Shown here: positions 7,052-13,610 of the stretch, piece by piece
How positions within the stretch are numbered: position 1 is the first letter of the stretch
How the letters are laid out: each line of letters opens with the position of its first letter
Assembly: GCA_026400425.1 (NCBI GenBank)
Contig: JAPLPC010000424.1
Coordinates: 1-16,007 of the forward strand
Direction of reading: 5' to 3'
Length of the DNA: 16,007 nucleotides
Source: Hyphomicrobiales bacterium
GTDB lineage: Bacteria > Pseudomonadota > Alphaproteobacteria > Rhizobiales > Xanthobacteraceae
Notes under the pieces: generated by a model
What the model saw: the letters and a program-made list of their open reading frames with translations, nothing else
What the model was told of the DNA's origin: nothing
Database searches by the model: none
Position numbers and translations under genes: made by a program

Positions 7052-7918
7052 ATGCTGGCCATTCAGGTCCTGATCAACGCGCTCGTGCTCGGGTGCCTGT
7101 ATGCCTGCATCGCGATCGGGTTTTCGCTGGTCTGGGGCGTGCTGAACGTCATCAACCTGATCCACGGATCGTTCATCGTGCTCGGTGCCTATCTGGCCTG
7201 GGGCGCCTATCAGTGGGCGGGCATATCGCCCTGGTACGCACTGATGATCGCGGCACCGTCCTTTTTCATCCTCGGCTATCTGCTGCAGCGACTGCTGCTC
7301 AATCGCGTCATCACCGCGCCGGTGCTGGTGACGCTGACACTGACCTTCGGCCTCGACCTGATCCTGAACAATGCGATGATCTATTACTTCAAGGCCGATT
7401 ATCGCAAACTGATCCTCAGCCCGCCGACCGGCTCGGTGTCGATCTTCGACGTCATCGTGCCCGTGGATCGATTGATCGCAACCGGTTCGGCATTGGCGCT
7501 GACATTCCTGCTCTATCTGCTGCTGCGCCGCTCCAAAGTCGGCCGCGCCATCGTGGCCGTGCGGCTGGATCGCGACGCCGCCGTGCTGATGGGCGTCGAC
7601 GTCAAATCCATTTATGCCATCGCCTTCGGTCTCGGAGCGGCGCTGGCCGGCTGTGCCGGCGTGTTGATGGCGCTGATCTTTCCGATCTCGCCGCTGACGT
7701 CGTCGGCCTATCTCGGCAAGGCGTTCGTCGTCTGTGTGCTGGGCGGCCTCGGCAGCGTCTCTGGCGCTCTGGCCGGCGGAATCCTGCTGGCGCTGGTCGA
7801 GGGCATCGGCTCGGTCTATCTTGGACCGGCGCATGCAGTGACGCTGTCCTTCGTGCTGCTGATAGTGTTCCTGATCGTCAGGCCGCAGGGTCTGCTTGGC
7901 CGAAAGGGATTCGAATGA
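7052..7918 (+). CDS. livH: LIV-type ABC transporter permease LivH
   Basis: Inner-membrane channel subunit of the branched-chain amino acid importer family. 288 residues from the ATG at 7052, very hydrophobic, with about eight membrane segments. Landmarks: N-terminal LVLGCLYACIAIGFSLVWGV, then NLIHGSFIVLGAYLAW, a GRAIVAVRLDRDAAVLMGVD cytoplasmic loop (the EAA-like contact with the ATPases) and C-terminal GGLGSVSGALAGGILLALVE with RPQGLLGRKGFE. The ribosome site is poor (GTGAG about 12 bases upstream), and the repeat element sits just before it, so expression is probably lower than that of the binding protein. Its TGA overlaps the livM ATG (ATGA). LivH rather than LivM is chosen by the NxxHGxFxxLGAY pattern near the N-terminus. 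Confidence 0.92.
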   Translation: MLAIQVLINALVLGCLYACIAIGFSLVWGVLNVINLIHGSFIVLGAYLAWGAYQWAGISPWYALMIAAPSFFILGYLLQRLLLNRVITAPVLVTLTLTFGLDLILNNAMIYYFKADYRKLILSPPTGSVSIFDVIVPVDRLIATGSALALTFLLYLLLRRSKVGRAIVAVRLDRDAAVLMGVDVKSIYAIAFGLGAALAGCAGVLMALIFPISPLTSSAYLGKAFVVCVLGGLGSVSGALAGGILLALVEGIGSVYLGPAHAVTLSFVLLIVFLIVRPQGLLGRKGFE

Positions 7919-8865
7919 CCCGCAGCACGGTTGCATTGCTGATCCTCATCGCCTGCGTCGCGGCCTTGCCGCTGTTCGGCGGCGCCTATGCGCTGCGGCT
8001 AGGTACCATCGCCTGCATGTATGCCGTGTTCGCGCTATCGTGGAACATCGTCGGCGGCTTTGCCGGCTATCCATCATTTTCCACAGCAGCGTTTTTCGGC
8101 CTCGGCGCCTATGCGACGGGGATCCTGATGAACAAGGGTATTCCCCTGGCCGCTGCAGTCGGTGTCTCGCTGCTGTTCTGCTTGCTGCTCGCAGTGATCC
8201 TCGGCGCCGTGCTGCTGCGGCTGCGCGGGCATTATTTTGCCATCGCCTCGCTGTCGCTGGTGGAAGTGTTTCGCGAACTCGTCAACAACGCCACCGATCT
8301 CACCGGCGGCGGCATGGGTCTCAACATTCCGCTGGTGTCGGGATCAAGCGTGCTGTCGGACGCCACGTTCTTCTTTTATGCGATGTGGGGATTGCTGCTT
8401 GTGACCGCGCTCACCGTGATCGCGGTGTCGGTGTCCAAGCTCGGCTTCGGGCTCAATTGCATCCGCCAGAACGAGACGGCCGCGAGCATGGTCGGCCTCA
8501 ATGCGACGCTCTACAAGGCGATCGCGTTCGGCCTGTCGGCCTGTTTCGTCGGCGCAGCCGGCGGGCTTTACGCGGCCTGGGTCCATTACATCGATCCGTC
8601 GGACGTGTTCGACATCCTGTATTCGGTGAAGCCGATCGTGATGGCGCTGATGGGTGGCCTCGGCTCGCCCCTCGGCGTGGTGTGCGGGGCGTTCCTGTAT
8701 CTTGGCCTCGAGGAGCTGGTGTGGCGCAACTACATCCAGATCCATTCCGGCGTGCTCGGCGTCCTGATCATACTGCTGCTGCTGTTCCTGCCGCACGGGC
8801 TGGTTTCGCTGCATGTCGGCCGCATCTGGCGCGGCCTGACCGGACGAAAGGCTAAACATGCCTGA
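7915..8865 (+). CDS. livM: LIV-type ABC transporter permease LivM
   Basis: Second membrane channel subunit, partner of LivH. 316 residues from the ATG at 7915, which has AAAGGGA at 7903-7909 and overlaps the livH stop by 4 bases. Features: about nine hydrophobic segments; the LivM pattern YAVFALSWNIVGGFAGYPSF followed by FFGLGAYATGIL; the cytoplasmic loop FGLNCIRQNETAASMVGLNA that docks on the ATPases; and C-terminal IVMALMGGLGSPLGVVCGAF then FLPHGLVSL. The frame stays open far upstream (to 7093), but that part lies over livH and codes for an arginine-rich nonsense protein, so it is not part of the gene. The TGA at 8863-8865 overlaps livG by 8 bases. Confidence 0.92.
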   Translation: MTRSTVALLILIACVAALPLFGGAYALRLGTIACMYAVFALSWNIVGGFAGYPSFSTAAFFGLGAYATGILMNKGIPLAAAVGVSLLFCLLLAVILGAVLLRLRGHYFAIASLSLVEVFRELVNNATDLTGGGMGLNIPLVSGSSVLSDATFFFYAMWGLLLVTALTVIAVSVSKLGFGLNCIRQNETAASMVGLNATLYKAIAFGLSACFVGAAGGLYAAWVHYIDPSDVFDILYSVKPIVMALMGGLGSPLGVVCGAFLYLGLEELVWRNYIQIHSGVLGVLIILLLLFLPHGLVSLHVGRIWRGLTGRKAKHA

Positions 8866-9619
8866 GCCCGGTCACGAAATCCTGCATCTGTCGAACGTCT
8901 CGCGACACTTCAGCGGATTGAAGGCGCTGAGCGACGTATCGCTGTCGGTCAGCAAGGGCGAGGTCGTTGGGCTGATCGGTCCGAACGGCGCCGGCAAGAC
9001 CACGTTGGTCAACACCATCTGCGGCGTCACGCCGGCATCGTCGGGCGTCATCCGCTTCGATGGCCGCGACATCACCCGGGTGAAGACCTATCAGTCCGCG
9101 CGGATCGGGCTGTCGCGCACGTTCCAGATCGTGCAGCCGTTTGCGGAGTTCTCCGCGCTCGACAATGTCGCTGCAGCGGCACTGTTCTCGCAGCCGGGCG
9201 AGAGCCTGACGTCTGCGCGCGAGGCGGCGCGCGAGCATCTGGCCTTTGTCGGTCTCGATGCACAGGCCGATCAATCCGCGGCAACCCTCACGCTGGCGAT
9301 GCGGAAGCGCCTCGAACTCGCCAAGGCTCTGGCGATGAAGCCGAAGCTGCTGTTTCTCGACGAAGTCAATGCCGGCCTTAACAGCGCCGAGGTCGAACGC
9401 GCGACCAGACTGATCCACCAATTGGCCGCAAACGGCATCACCATCGTGATGATCGAGCATCTGATGAAGGTCGTGCTGAATGTCTGTACGCGGATCGCGG
9501 TGCTGCATAACGGACAACTGATCGCAGACGGCGCTCCGCGCGACATCATCAAGGACCCTGCCGTCGTCGACGCCTATCTCGGCCAGCAATACGCACAACG
9601 GAATGCCGCCCGTGGCTGA
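8858..9619 (+). CDS. livG: LIV-type ABC transporter ATPase LivG, with atypical signature motif
   Basis: Cytosolic ATPase subunit, 253 residues, ATG at 8858 with GAAAGG about 6 bases upstream and an 8-base overlap with livM. Walker A is GPNGAGKT (41-48), the Q-loop Gln is Q90 (SRTFQ), Walker B is LLFLDE (164-169) with the catalytic Glu present, and the H-loop His is H201 (MIEH). Where the ABC signature (LSGGQ, or LSYG in many LivG proteins) should be, it reads LTLAMRKRLELAKAL from residue 144, with Ala in place of the usual Gly. The rest is intact, and LivF has a perfect signature. The pair could therefore have one normal and one weakened ATP site. C-terminal DPAVVDAYLG is typical of LivG. The change may simply be a subfamily trait. 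Confidence 0.92.
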   Translation: MPEPGHEILHLSNVSRHFSGLKALSDVSLSVSKGEVVGLIGPNGAGKTTLVNTICGVTPASSGVIRFDGRDITRVKTYQSARIGLSRTFQIVQPFAEFSALDNVAAAALFSQPGESLTSAREAAREHLAFVGLDAQADQSAATLTLAMRKRLELAKALAMKPKLLFLDEVNAGLNSAEVERATRLIHQLAANGITIVMIEHLMKVVLNVCTRIAVLHNGQLIADGAPRDIIKDPAVVDAYLGQQYAQRNAARG

Positions 9620-10343
9620 TCATCCGATGCTCGAACTCAATCAGCTATGCGCCGGTTACGGCGAGATCCAGGTGCTGTGGGGCATCGACATGGTGGTGCG
9701 CCGTGGTGAAATCACGGCGCTGATCGGCTCCAACGGCGCTGGCAAGACCACCTTGATGCGCGCCTTGTCAGGACTGATCGGACGGCAGTCCGGTCGTTAT
9801 GTCTGGGAGGGCATCGATCTCACCGCCGCCTCGGCCGCCGATATTCTGGCGCAGGGCATTGTTCACGTGCCGGAAGGGCGCCGGCTGTTTGGTGCCATGA
9901 GCATCGAGGACAATCTCCTGATGGGCGCCTATTCGCGCCGCGCCAGCCGCGCTGAACTGCAGCGCGACATCGACCGCGTCTATGCGACCTTTCCGAAACT
10001 GCGGGAGCGTCGCAACCAGGCGGCCGCGACGTTGTCCGGCGGCGAGCAGCAGATGTGCGCCATCGGCCGTGGCCTGATGAGTGCGCCGCGGCTGTTGATG
10101 ATCGACGAATTGTCGCTCGGCCTGTCGCCGCTGCTGGTCGAACAGCTTGTGGCAGCGCTGCGCCAGTTGAACAGCGAGGGCATGTCGATCCTGCTGGTCG
10201 AGCAGGATGTCACTACTGCGCTCGATCTCTGCCACCATGCCTACATCATGGATATGGGCCGCATCGTGCGCGCCGGGCAGGGCGCCGAACTGCTCGCCGA
10301 TCCCATCATCCGCGACGCCTATCTCGGCGTTCTCGAAGACTGA
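9603..10343 (+). CDS. livF: LIV-type ABC transporter ATPase LivF
   Basis: Second ATPase subunit, 246 residues. It pairs with LivG under the LivHM channel. Walker A is GSNGAGKT (42-49), the signature is LSGGEQQM (from 144), Walker B is LLMIDE followed by LSLGLSP, and the LivF-specific IVHVPEGRRLFGAMSIEDNL (about 86-105) is present. ATG at 9603 overlaps livG by 17 bases; a GTG at 9612 and an ATG at 9627 are alternatives. The ribosome site is weak for all of them, so translational coupling is likely. C-terminal DPIIRDAYLG is typical. The next gene follows after 24 bases in the same direction. Confidence 0.93.
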   Translation: MPPVADHPMLELNQLCAGYGEIQVLWGIDMVVRRGEITALIGSNGAGKTTLMRALSGLIGRQSGRYVWEGIDLTAASAADILAQGIVHVPEGRRLFGAMSIEDNLLMGAYSRRASRAELQRDIDRVYATFPKLRERRNQAAATLSGGEQQMCAIGRGLMSAPRLLMIDELSLGLSPLLVEQLVAALRQLNSEGMSILLVEQDVTTALDLCHHAYIMDMGRIVRAGQGAELLADPIIRDAYLGVLED

Positions 10344-10367
10344 CCGTCATTCATCCAAGAGGCCACC

Positions 10368-11123
10368 ATGATCGATACCGTCGAAGCTCCCAACAGCGGC
10401 TACCGCTATATGCCCGGCGTCTTCCAGTATTCCTGCGGCGTCGGCGCGCTGCCGGGCTTCGCGCTGGAGCGGGTGCGATTTTCGAAAGTCGTCCCGCTCA
10501 AGGAAGGTTTCGCGCGCATCGCCGAGATCATCAAAGCGGCCGGCCGCCCGCTGACGGCGTTTGCCGCGTGTGAATTGCGCTCGCCCGCGCCGTTCACCGA
10601 ACAGGGCTTCGTCGACTTCAACGAGATCTACATCAGGACGCTGGAGGACTGGGGCATTATGAAGGATCGCGTCAATCCGATTGCCCGCAGCAATGTCTGT
10701 CCGAAGATCGATCCGCCGTCGGAGCCCGGCTTCCATGCCTTCACCTTCGCAACGGTGGCGGCCGACGCGCCGGCGTCCTTCGTCATTGCCGGCAGCGGCG
10801 AGGCCGCCGAGGGTAAGGGCGACTATCGCGACAACACGGTGCGGCTCGGCGATACCAGCCCGTCCGGCATGCTCGACAAGGCGAAATGGGTGCTCGACGA
10901 GATGGAGCGCCGCATGAGCGCCTTCTCCGGCACCTGGGAGCAAACCACCGGCGCCCAGCTTTACACCGTTCAGGACGTCTACGCGCTGCTGGAGAGCGAA
11001 CTCGGCCGCCGCGGGGTGTTTCGCAACGGGCTGACCTGGCACTTCAACCGGCCGCCGGTGGAAGGTCTCGAATACGAGATGGATTGCCGCCGGGTGCACC
11101 GGGAACGTGTGGTCGAGGTCTGA
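10368..11123 (+). CDS. CnbZ-like 2-aminomuconate-type deaminase candidate, tandem RidA-like halves
   Basis: 251 residues, ATG at 10368 with GAGG about 6 bases upstream, 24 bp after livF, so probably the last gene of the operon. I recognise the sequence type as one annotated in databases as 2-amino-5-chloromuconate deaminase CnbZ; this is from memory and the substrate here is not known. Two RidA-like units can be seen. Residues about 44-90 (KEGFARIAEIIKAAGRPLTA, then CELRSPAPFTEQGFVDFNEI) match the RidA helix-strand core. Residues about 165-210 (GMLDKAKWVLDEMERRMSAF, then TTGAQLYTVQDVYAL) look like a second copy. Other conserved-looking pieces are ARSNVCPKIDPPSEPGFHAF, VIAGSGEAAEG and LTWHFNRPPVEGLEYEMDCR. 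RidA-type enzymes hydrolyse imine or enamine compounds. No signal peptide, so cytosolic. Together with the transporter this suggests use of an imported amino compound. Confidence 0.65.
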   Translation: MIDTVEAPNSGYRYMPGVFQYSCGVGALPGFALERVRFSKVVPLKEGFARIAEIIKAAGRPLTAFAACELRSPAPFTEQGFVDFNEIYIRTLEDWGIMKDRVNPIARSNVCPKIDPPSEPGFHAFTFATVAADAPASFVIAGSGEAAEGKGDYRDNTVRLGDTSPSGMLDKAKWVLDEMERRMSAFSGTWEQTTGAQLYTVQDVYALLESELGRRGVFRNGLTWHFNRPPVEGLEYEMDCRRVHRERVVEV

Positions 11124-11152
11124 CACCGCGTCTTTCCCCATGACCTGCCGAT

Positions 11153-11185
11153 CCAGCTCATGTAAAAGCCCTTCACATGAGCTGG
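11153..11185. promoter_or_regulatory. Perfect 11-bp inverted repeat over the tetR start, containing a TetR-type operator
   Basis: CCAGCTCATGT (11153-11163) and ACATGAGCTGG (11175-11185) are perfect complements around 11 bases. The right arm contains the tetR ATG (11177). Its core at 11160-11178, ATGTAAA-AGCCC-TTCACAT, has the same length and arms as the dyad in the next promoter (11956-11974). It is thus a candidate autoregulatory operator. In RNA the same repeat could form a hairpin that hides the start codon. Confidence 0.6.
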
Positions 11186-11881
11186 CACAAAGACCGCCGC
11201 GGCGAGCGCGGCTATCATCACGGCAATCTGAAGGAAGCGCTGCTGCAGGCAGCGCTGGGCTTAATCGCGGAGAAGGGGCCGGCCGGCTTCACCTTTGCCG
11301 ATGCAGCACGCACGGCCGGCGTCAGCGCCGCCGCGCCCTATCGGCATTTCCGCGACCGCGATGATTTGCTGGCCAATATCGCCCAGCGCGGTTTTGAGCA
11401 GTTCGAGCAGACCTTGGCGAAGGCATGGGACGAAGGCAGGCCGAATACGATTTCGGCCTTCGAGCGCCTCGGCAAAGCCTATCTGGCGTTTGCCCGCAAC
11501 GAGCCGGCCTTCTATTCGGCGATGTTCGAGTCGGGGATCCCCGCTGATTCCAGCCCAGAACTGCTGGCCGCAGGCGAGCGCGCTTTCGGCGTGATCAGGG
11601 TTGCCGCCGAACGCCTCACAGCGCTGACGCCGCCGGGCGTGCCGCGGCCGCCAGCCTTGATGATGGCGCTGCATATCTGGTCGATGTCGCACGGCATCGC
11701 CTCGCTGTTCGGCCGCGGCGACGCCGCGCGGCGCAAGCTGCCGATGACGCCCGAAGACCTGCTGGAAGCCGGCGCGCTGATTTATTTGCGCGGCCTCGGC
11801 TTTCCGACCGACCAAAAGCCCCCCGAAAACGACAAAGCGTCAGTGCCGAAATCCGGCCCCTGGGGCGCGGCGCCCAAATAG
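11177..11881 (+). CDS. TetR/AcrR-family transcriptional regulator (YHHGNL/WHG type)
   Basis: Repressor-type regulator of 234 residues. N-terminal GERGYHHGNLKEALLQAALGL is the hallmark start of a TetR subgroup, followed by the helix-turn-helix at about 38-60 (FTFADAARTAGVSAAAPYRH, then FRDRDDLL). The C-terminal ligand domain is of the WHG type (ALMMALHIWSMSHGIASLFG), and the tail after residue 210 is Pro/Lys-rich and probably disordered. The only sensible start is ATG 11177, which has a poor ribosome site and lies inside an inverted repeat. The gene is 53 bp after the deaminase-like gene and 126 bp before the DUF2852 gene. Matching dyads at its own start and at the DUF2852 promoter suggest it controls both. 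The effector is unknown. Confidence 0.9.
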   Translation: MSWHKDRRGERGYHHGNLKEALLQAALGLIAEKGPAGFTFADAARTAGVSAAAPYRHFRDRDDLLANIAQRGFEQFEQTLAKAWDEGRPNTISAFERLGKAYLAFARNEPAFYSAMFESGIPADSSPELLAAGERAFGVIRVAAERLTALTPPGVPRPPALMMALHIWSMSHGIASLFGRGDAARRKLPMTPEDLLEAGALIYLRGLGFPTDQKPPENDKASVPKSGPWGAAPK

Positions 11882-11928
11882 TCGCAGGCCAACTCTCGAT
11901 TATGTGAGCGGCAGGCCTTGCGCCCGCC

Positions 11929-11957
11929 TTGACAAAATCGGGCCGCAGTCTACGTAT
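11929..11957 (+). promoter_or_regulatory. Candidate promoter of the DUF2852 gene
   Basis: TTGACA at 11929-11934 is a perfect -35 box. With 16-17 bases of spacing the -10 would be TACGTA/ACGTAT at 11951-11957, a weak match to TATAAT but acceptable in alphaproteobacteria. The expected start of transcription, about 11963-11965, falls inside the dyad at 11956-11974, so a bound repressor would block it. Confidence 0.5.
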
Positions 11958-11974
11958 GTAAATGTTATTTACAT
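11956..11974. promoter_or_regulatory. Perfect 19-bp TetR-type operator in the DUF2852 promoter
   Basis: ATGTAAAT-GTT-ATTTACAT is a perfect palindrome with 8-bp arms in an otherwise GC-rich gap. It overlaps the -10/+1 region of the candidate promoter. The dyad at the upstream tetR start (11160-11178) shares the ATGTAAA-N5-TTYACAT form. Length and symmetry fit a TetR dimer site; binding by the neighbour is inferred. Confidence 0.65.
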
Positions 11975-12007
11975 TCACAAGCGGCGGGTGCCGCGATGGA
12001 GAGGAAG

Positions 12008-12487
12008 ATGTCCGACACCGCAGATCTCAATCGCTGGGGCCGCCGCCCTTACGATGAGCGTGTGAGCTATGGCCTTCGTTCGCCATGGAGCATCGCGCTG
12101 GTTGTTCTTGGTTTCATCGTTTGGTGGCCGATTGGCCTCGCACTTCTCTTCTTCAAACTCGGGAGCAGAAACATGGGTTGCTGGGATCGCCAGGGTCGTT
12201 TCGAAAGCAAAATGCAGCGGATGCAGGACAAGATGGAGCGCATGCGCGGCCGGATGGAAAGCCGCGGTTTCGGCGGCTTCGGTTTCGGTGAGCCGACCTC
12301 CGGCAACCGTGCTTTTGACGAATATCGCGTCGAAACGCTGCGCCGCCTCGAGGAAGAACAGCACGAATTCAAGAACTTCCTGGAGCGCCTGCGTCACGCC
12401 AAGGACAAGGAAGAGTTCGACCAGTTCATGGCCCAGCATCGCCCGCGTCCGACCCCGCCGGCCGACAACAACGCGCCGCAGAGATGA
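12008..12487 (+). CDS. DUF2852 membrane protein
   Basis: Protein of 159 residues in the DUF2852 family of alphaproteobacteria; function unknown. After a polar N-terminus (LNRWGRRPYDERVSYGLRSP) comes one membrane segment, about residues 26-48 (PWSIALVVLGFIVWWPIGLA, then LLFFKLG). A charged, Met/Arg-rich stretch follows (MQRMQDKMERMRGRMESRG), then FDEYRVETLRRLEEEQHEFK with FLERLRHAKDKEEFDQFM, which looks like a helical or coiled-coil part. The tail is Pro-rich. ATG 12008 is preferred because GGAG at 11998-12001 is well placed; ATG 11996 has no good ribosome site. It is transcribed alone: own promoter with an operator upstream and a strong terminator downstream. Probable control by the adjacent TetR protein is inferred from shared dyads. 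Confidence 0.85.
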   Translation: MSDTADLNRWGRRPYDERVSYGLRSPWSIALVVLGFIVWWPIGLALLFFKLGSRNMGCWDRQGRFESKMQRMQDKMERMRGRMESRGFGGFGFGEPTSGNRAFDEYRVETLRRLEEEQHEFKNFLERLRHAKDKEEFDQFMAQHRPRPTPPADNNAPQR

Positions 12488-12538
12488 CGCTCAGCGAATC
12501 ATACGAGCAGGGCGGTCTCGCCACCCCGCCACAAGAAC

Positions 12539-12568
12539 CGCCCGCCTGTCCCCTCAGGCGGGCGTTTT
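12539..12568 (+). terminator. Intrinsic terminator after the DUF2852 gene
   Basis: CGCCCGCCTG, six bases, CAGGCGGGCG, then TTTT (12565-12568): a perfect 10-bp GC-rich stem followed by a T-run, 51 bases after the stop codon. It separates this unit from the tol operon. Confidence 0.92.
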
Positions 12569-12862
12569 CGTTTGCGGTCACACCATGGTCACGAACAAGC
12601 GAACGATGCTTCATTCTTCCACGATACAGGTGGTGGTAACGCAACATTAACCATAGCCGGGCTCTGGTAAGGCCTGCAGAAATGCGCGCGAAGCCCTTGT
12701 TTTGACATGTTGGCAGGGAATTTAGGCCCGGCCTCGGACGGGTCATCCATGCACTGAACAAGGACGTGCCCTGGCGCTATCGCGCCCGGTTCGGCGCGTG
12801 ACTGCACGATCGATTGGCGGGATGCCGGTCGAAGGGGATTTTGCGTTGAGAGGATACCGCTA
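12569..12862 (+). promoter_or_regulatory. Non-coding region upstream of tolQ
   Basis: 294 bp without a gene I can support. It must contain the tol promoter, because a strong terminator stands upstream. A perfect TTGACA at 12702-12707 is a candidate -35, but no good -10 follows at 16-18 bases. A small hairpin CGCGCC-N6-GGCGCG at 12781-12798 lies in the probable leader. GAGAGGA at 12847-12853 is the tolQ ribosome site. The acyl-CoA thioesterase gene ybgC, usual before tolQ, is not here. Confidence 0.5.
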
Positions 12863-13573
12863 ATGAATCCGGATGTCGCACAGTCAGCCATGCCGCTGGT
12901 GTCGACCGACGTGTCGCTGATCGCGCTGTTCCTGCAGGCGCACTGGATCGTCAAACTGGTGATGATGGGCCTGATCGGTTGCTCGGTCTGGGTCTGGGCC
13001 ATCGCGATCGACAAGATGTTCCTGTATTCGCGAACCCGCCGCGCCATGGATCGCTTCGAGCAGGCGTTCTGGTCGGGGGAGTCCATCGAGGATCTCTATC
13101 GCGCACTCTCCGCCAAGCCGACACAGTCGATGGCGGCGTGTTTCGTCGCTGCCATGCGCGAATGGAAGCGCTCGTTCGAAAGTCAGGCGCGCTCCTTTAC
13201 CGGGTTGCAGATGCGGATCGACAAGGTGATGAACGTTTCCATCGCCCGCGAGGTCGAGCGGCTCGAACGGCGCCTGTTGGTGCTGGCGACGGTCGGTTCT
13301 GCCGGCCCGTTCGTGGGCCTGTTCGGCACGGTCTGGGGCATCATGTCGAGCTTCCAGGCGATCGCGGCGTCGAAGAACACCTCGCTTGCGGTGGTCGCCC
13401 CGGGCATCGCGGAAGCGCTCTTCGCCACCGCCATCGGCCTTATCGCCGCCATCCCGGCGACCATTTTCTACAACAAATTTACGGCAGAAGTGAACCGTCA
13501 GGCCCAGCGCCTGGAAGGGTTTGCCGACGAGTTCTCGGCCATCCTGTCGCGTCAGATCGACGAGCGCGCGTGA
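12863..13573 (+). CDS. tolQ: Tol-Pal system proton channel protein TolQ
   Basis: Inner-membrane proton-channel protein of the MotA/TolQ/ExbB family. With TolR it powers TolA during division and keeps the outer membrane stable. 236 residues, usual for TolQ, from ATG 12863 with GAGAGGA upstream. Three membrane segments: about 18-47, 138-162 and 183-204. The channel threonines are present: T156 (GLFGTVWGIM) and T189 (ALFATAIGL), equivalent to T145 and T178 of E. coli TolQ. APGIAEALFATAIGLIAAIP is the family signature. First gene of the tolQRAB run; tolR follows after 37 bases. TolQ rather than ExbB is decided by the neighbours tolA and tolB. Confidence 0.93.
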   Translation: MNPDVAQSAMPLVSTDVSLIALFLQAHWIVKLVMMGLIGCSVWVWAIAIDKMFLYSRTRRAMDRFEQAFWSGESIEDLYRALSAKPTQSMAACFVAAMREWKRSFESQARSFTGLQMRIDKVMNVSIAREVERLERRLLVLATVGSAGPFVGLFGTVWGIMSSFQAIAASKNTSLAVVAPGIAEALFATAIGLIAAIPATIFYNKFTAEVNRQAQRLEGFADEFSAILSRQIDERA

Positions 13574-13610
13574 TGCCGAGCGAAACGAACTTTGTGATGA
13601 GCACCCGATC

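Noticed and set aside
6847..7062. Minus-strand small ORF containing ARRRSNPADQ
   Set aside because: Product of the dispersed repeat and the antisense end of the binding-protein gene; not a gene.
7093..7914. Possible long N-terminal extension of livM
   Set aside because: The frame is open but lies over livH in another phase and codes for Arg-rich nonsense; ATG 7915 has a good ribosome site and an ATGA overlap.
12589..13086. Minus-strand 165-codon frame across the tolQ leader
   Set aside because: Overlaps the well-supported tolQ start and shows no recognisable features or ribosome site.
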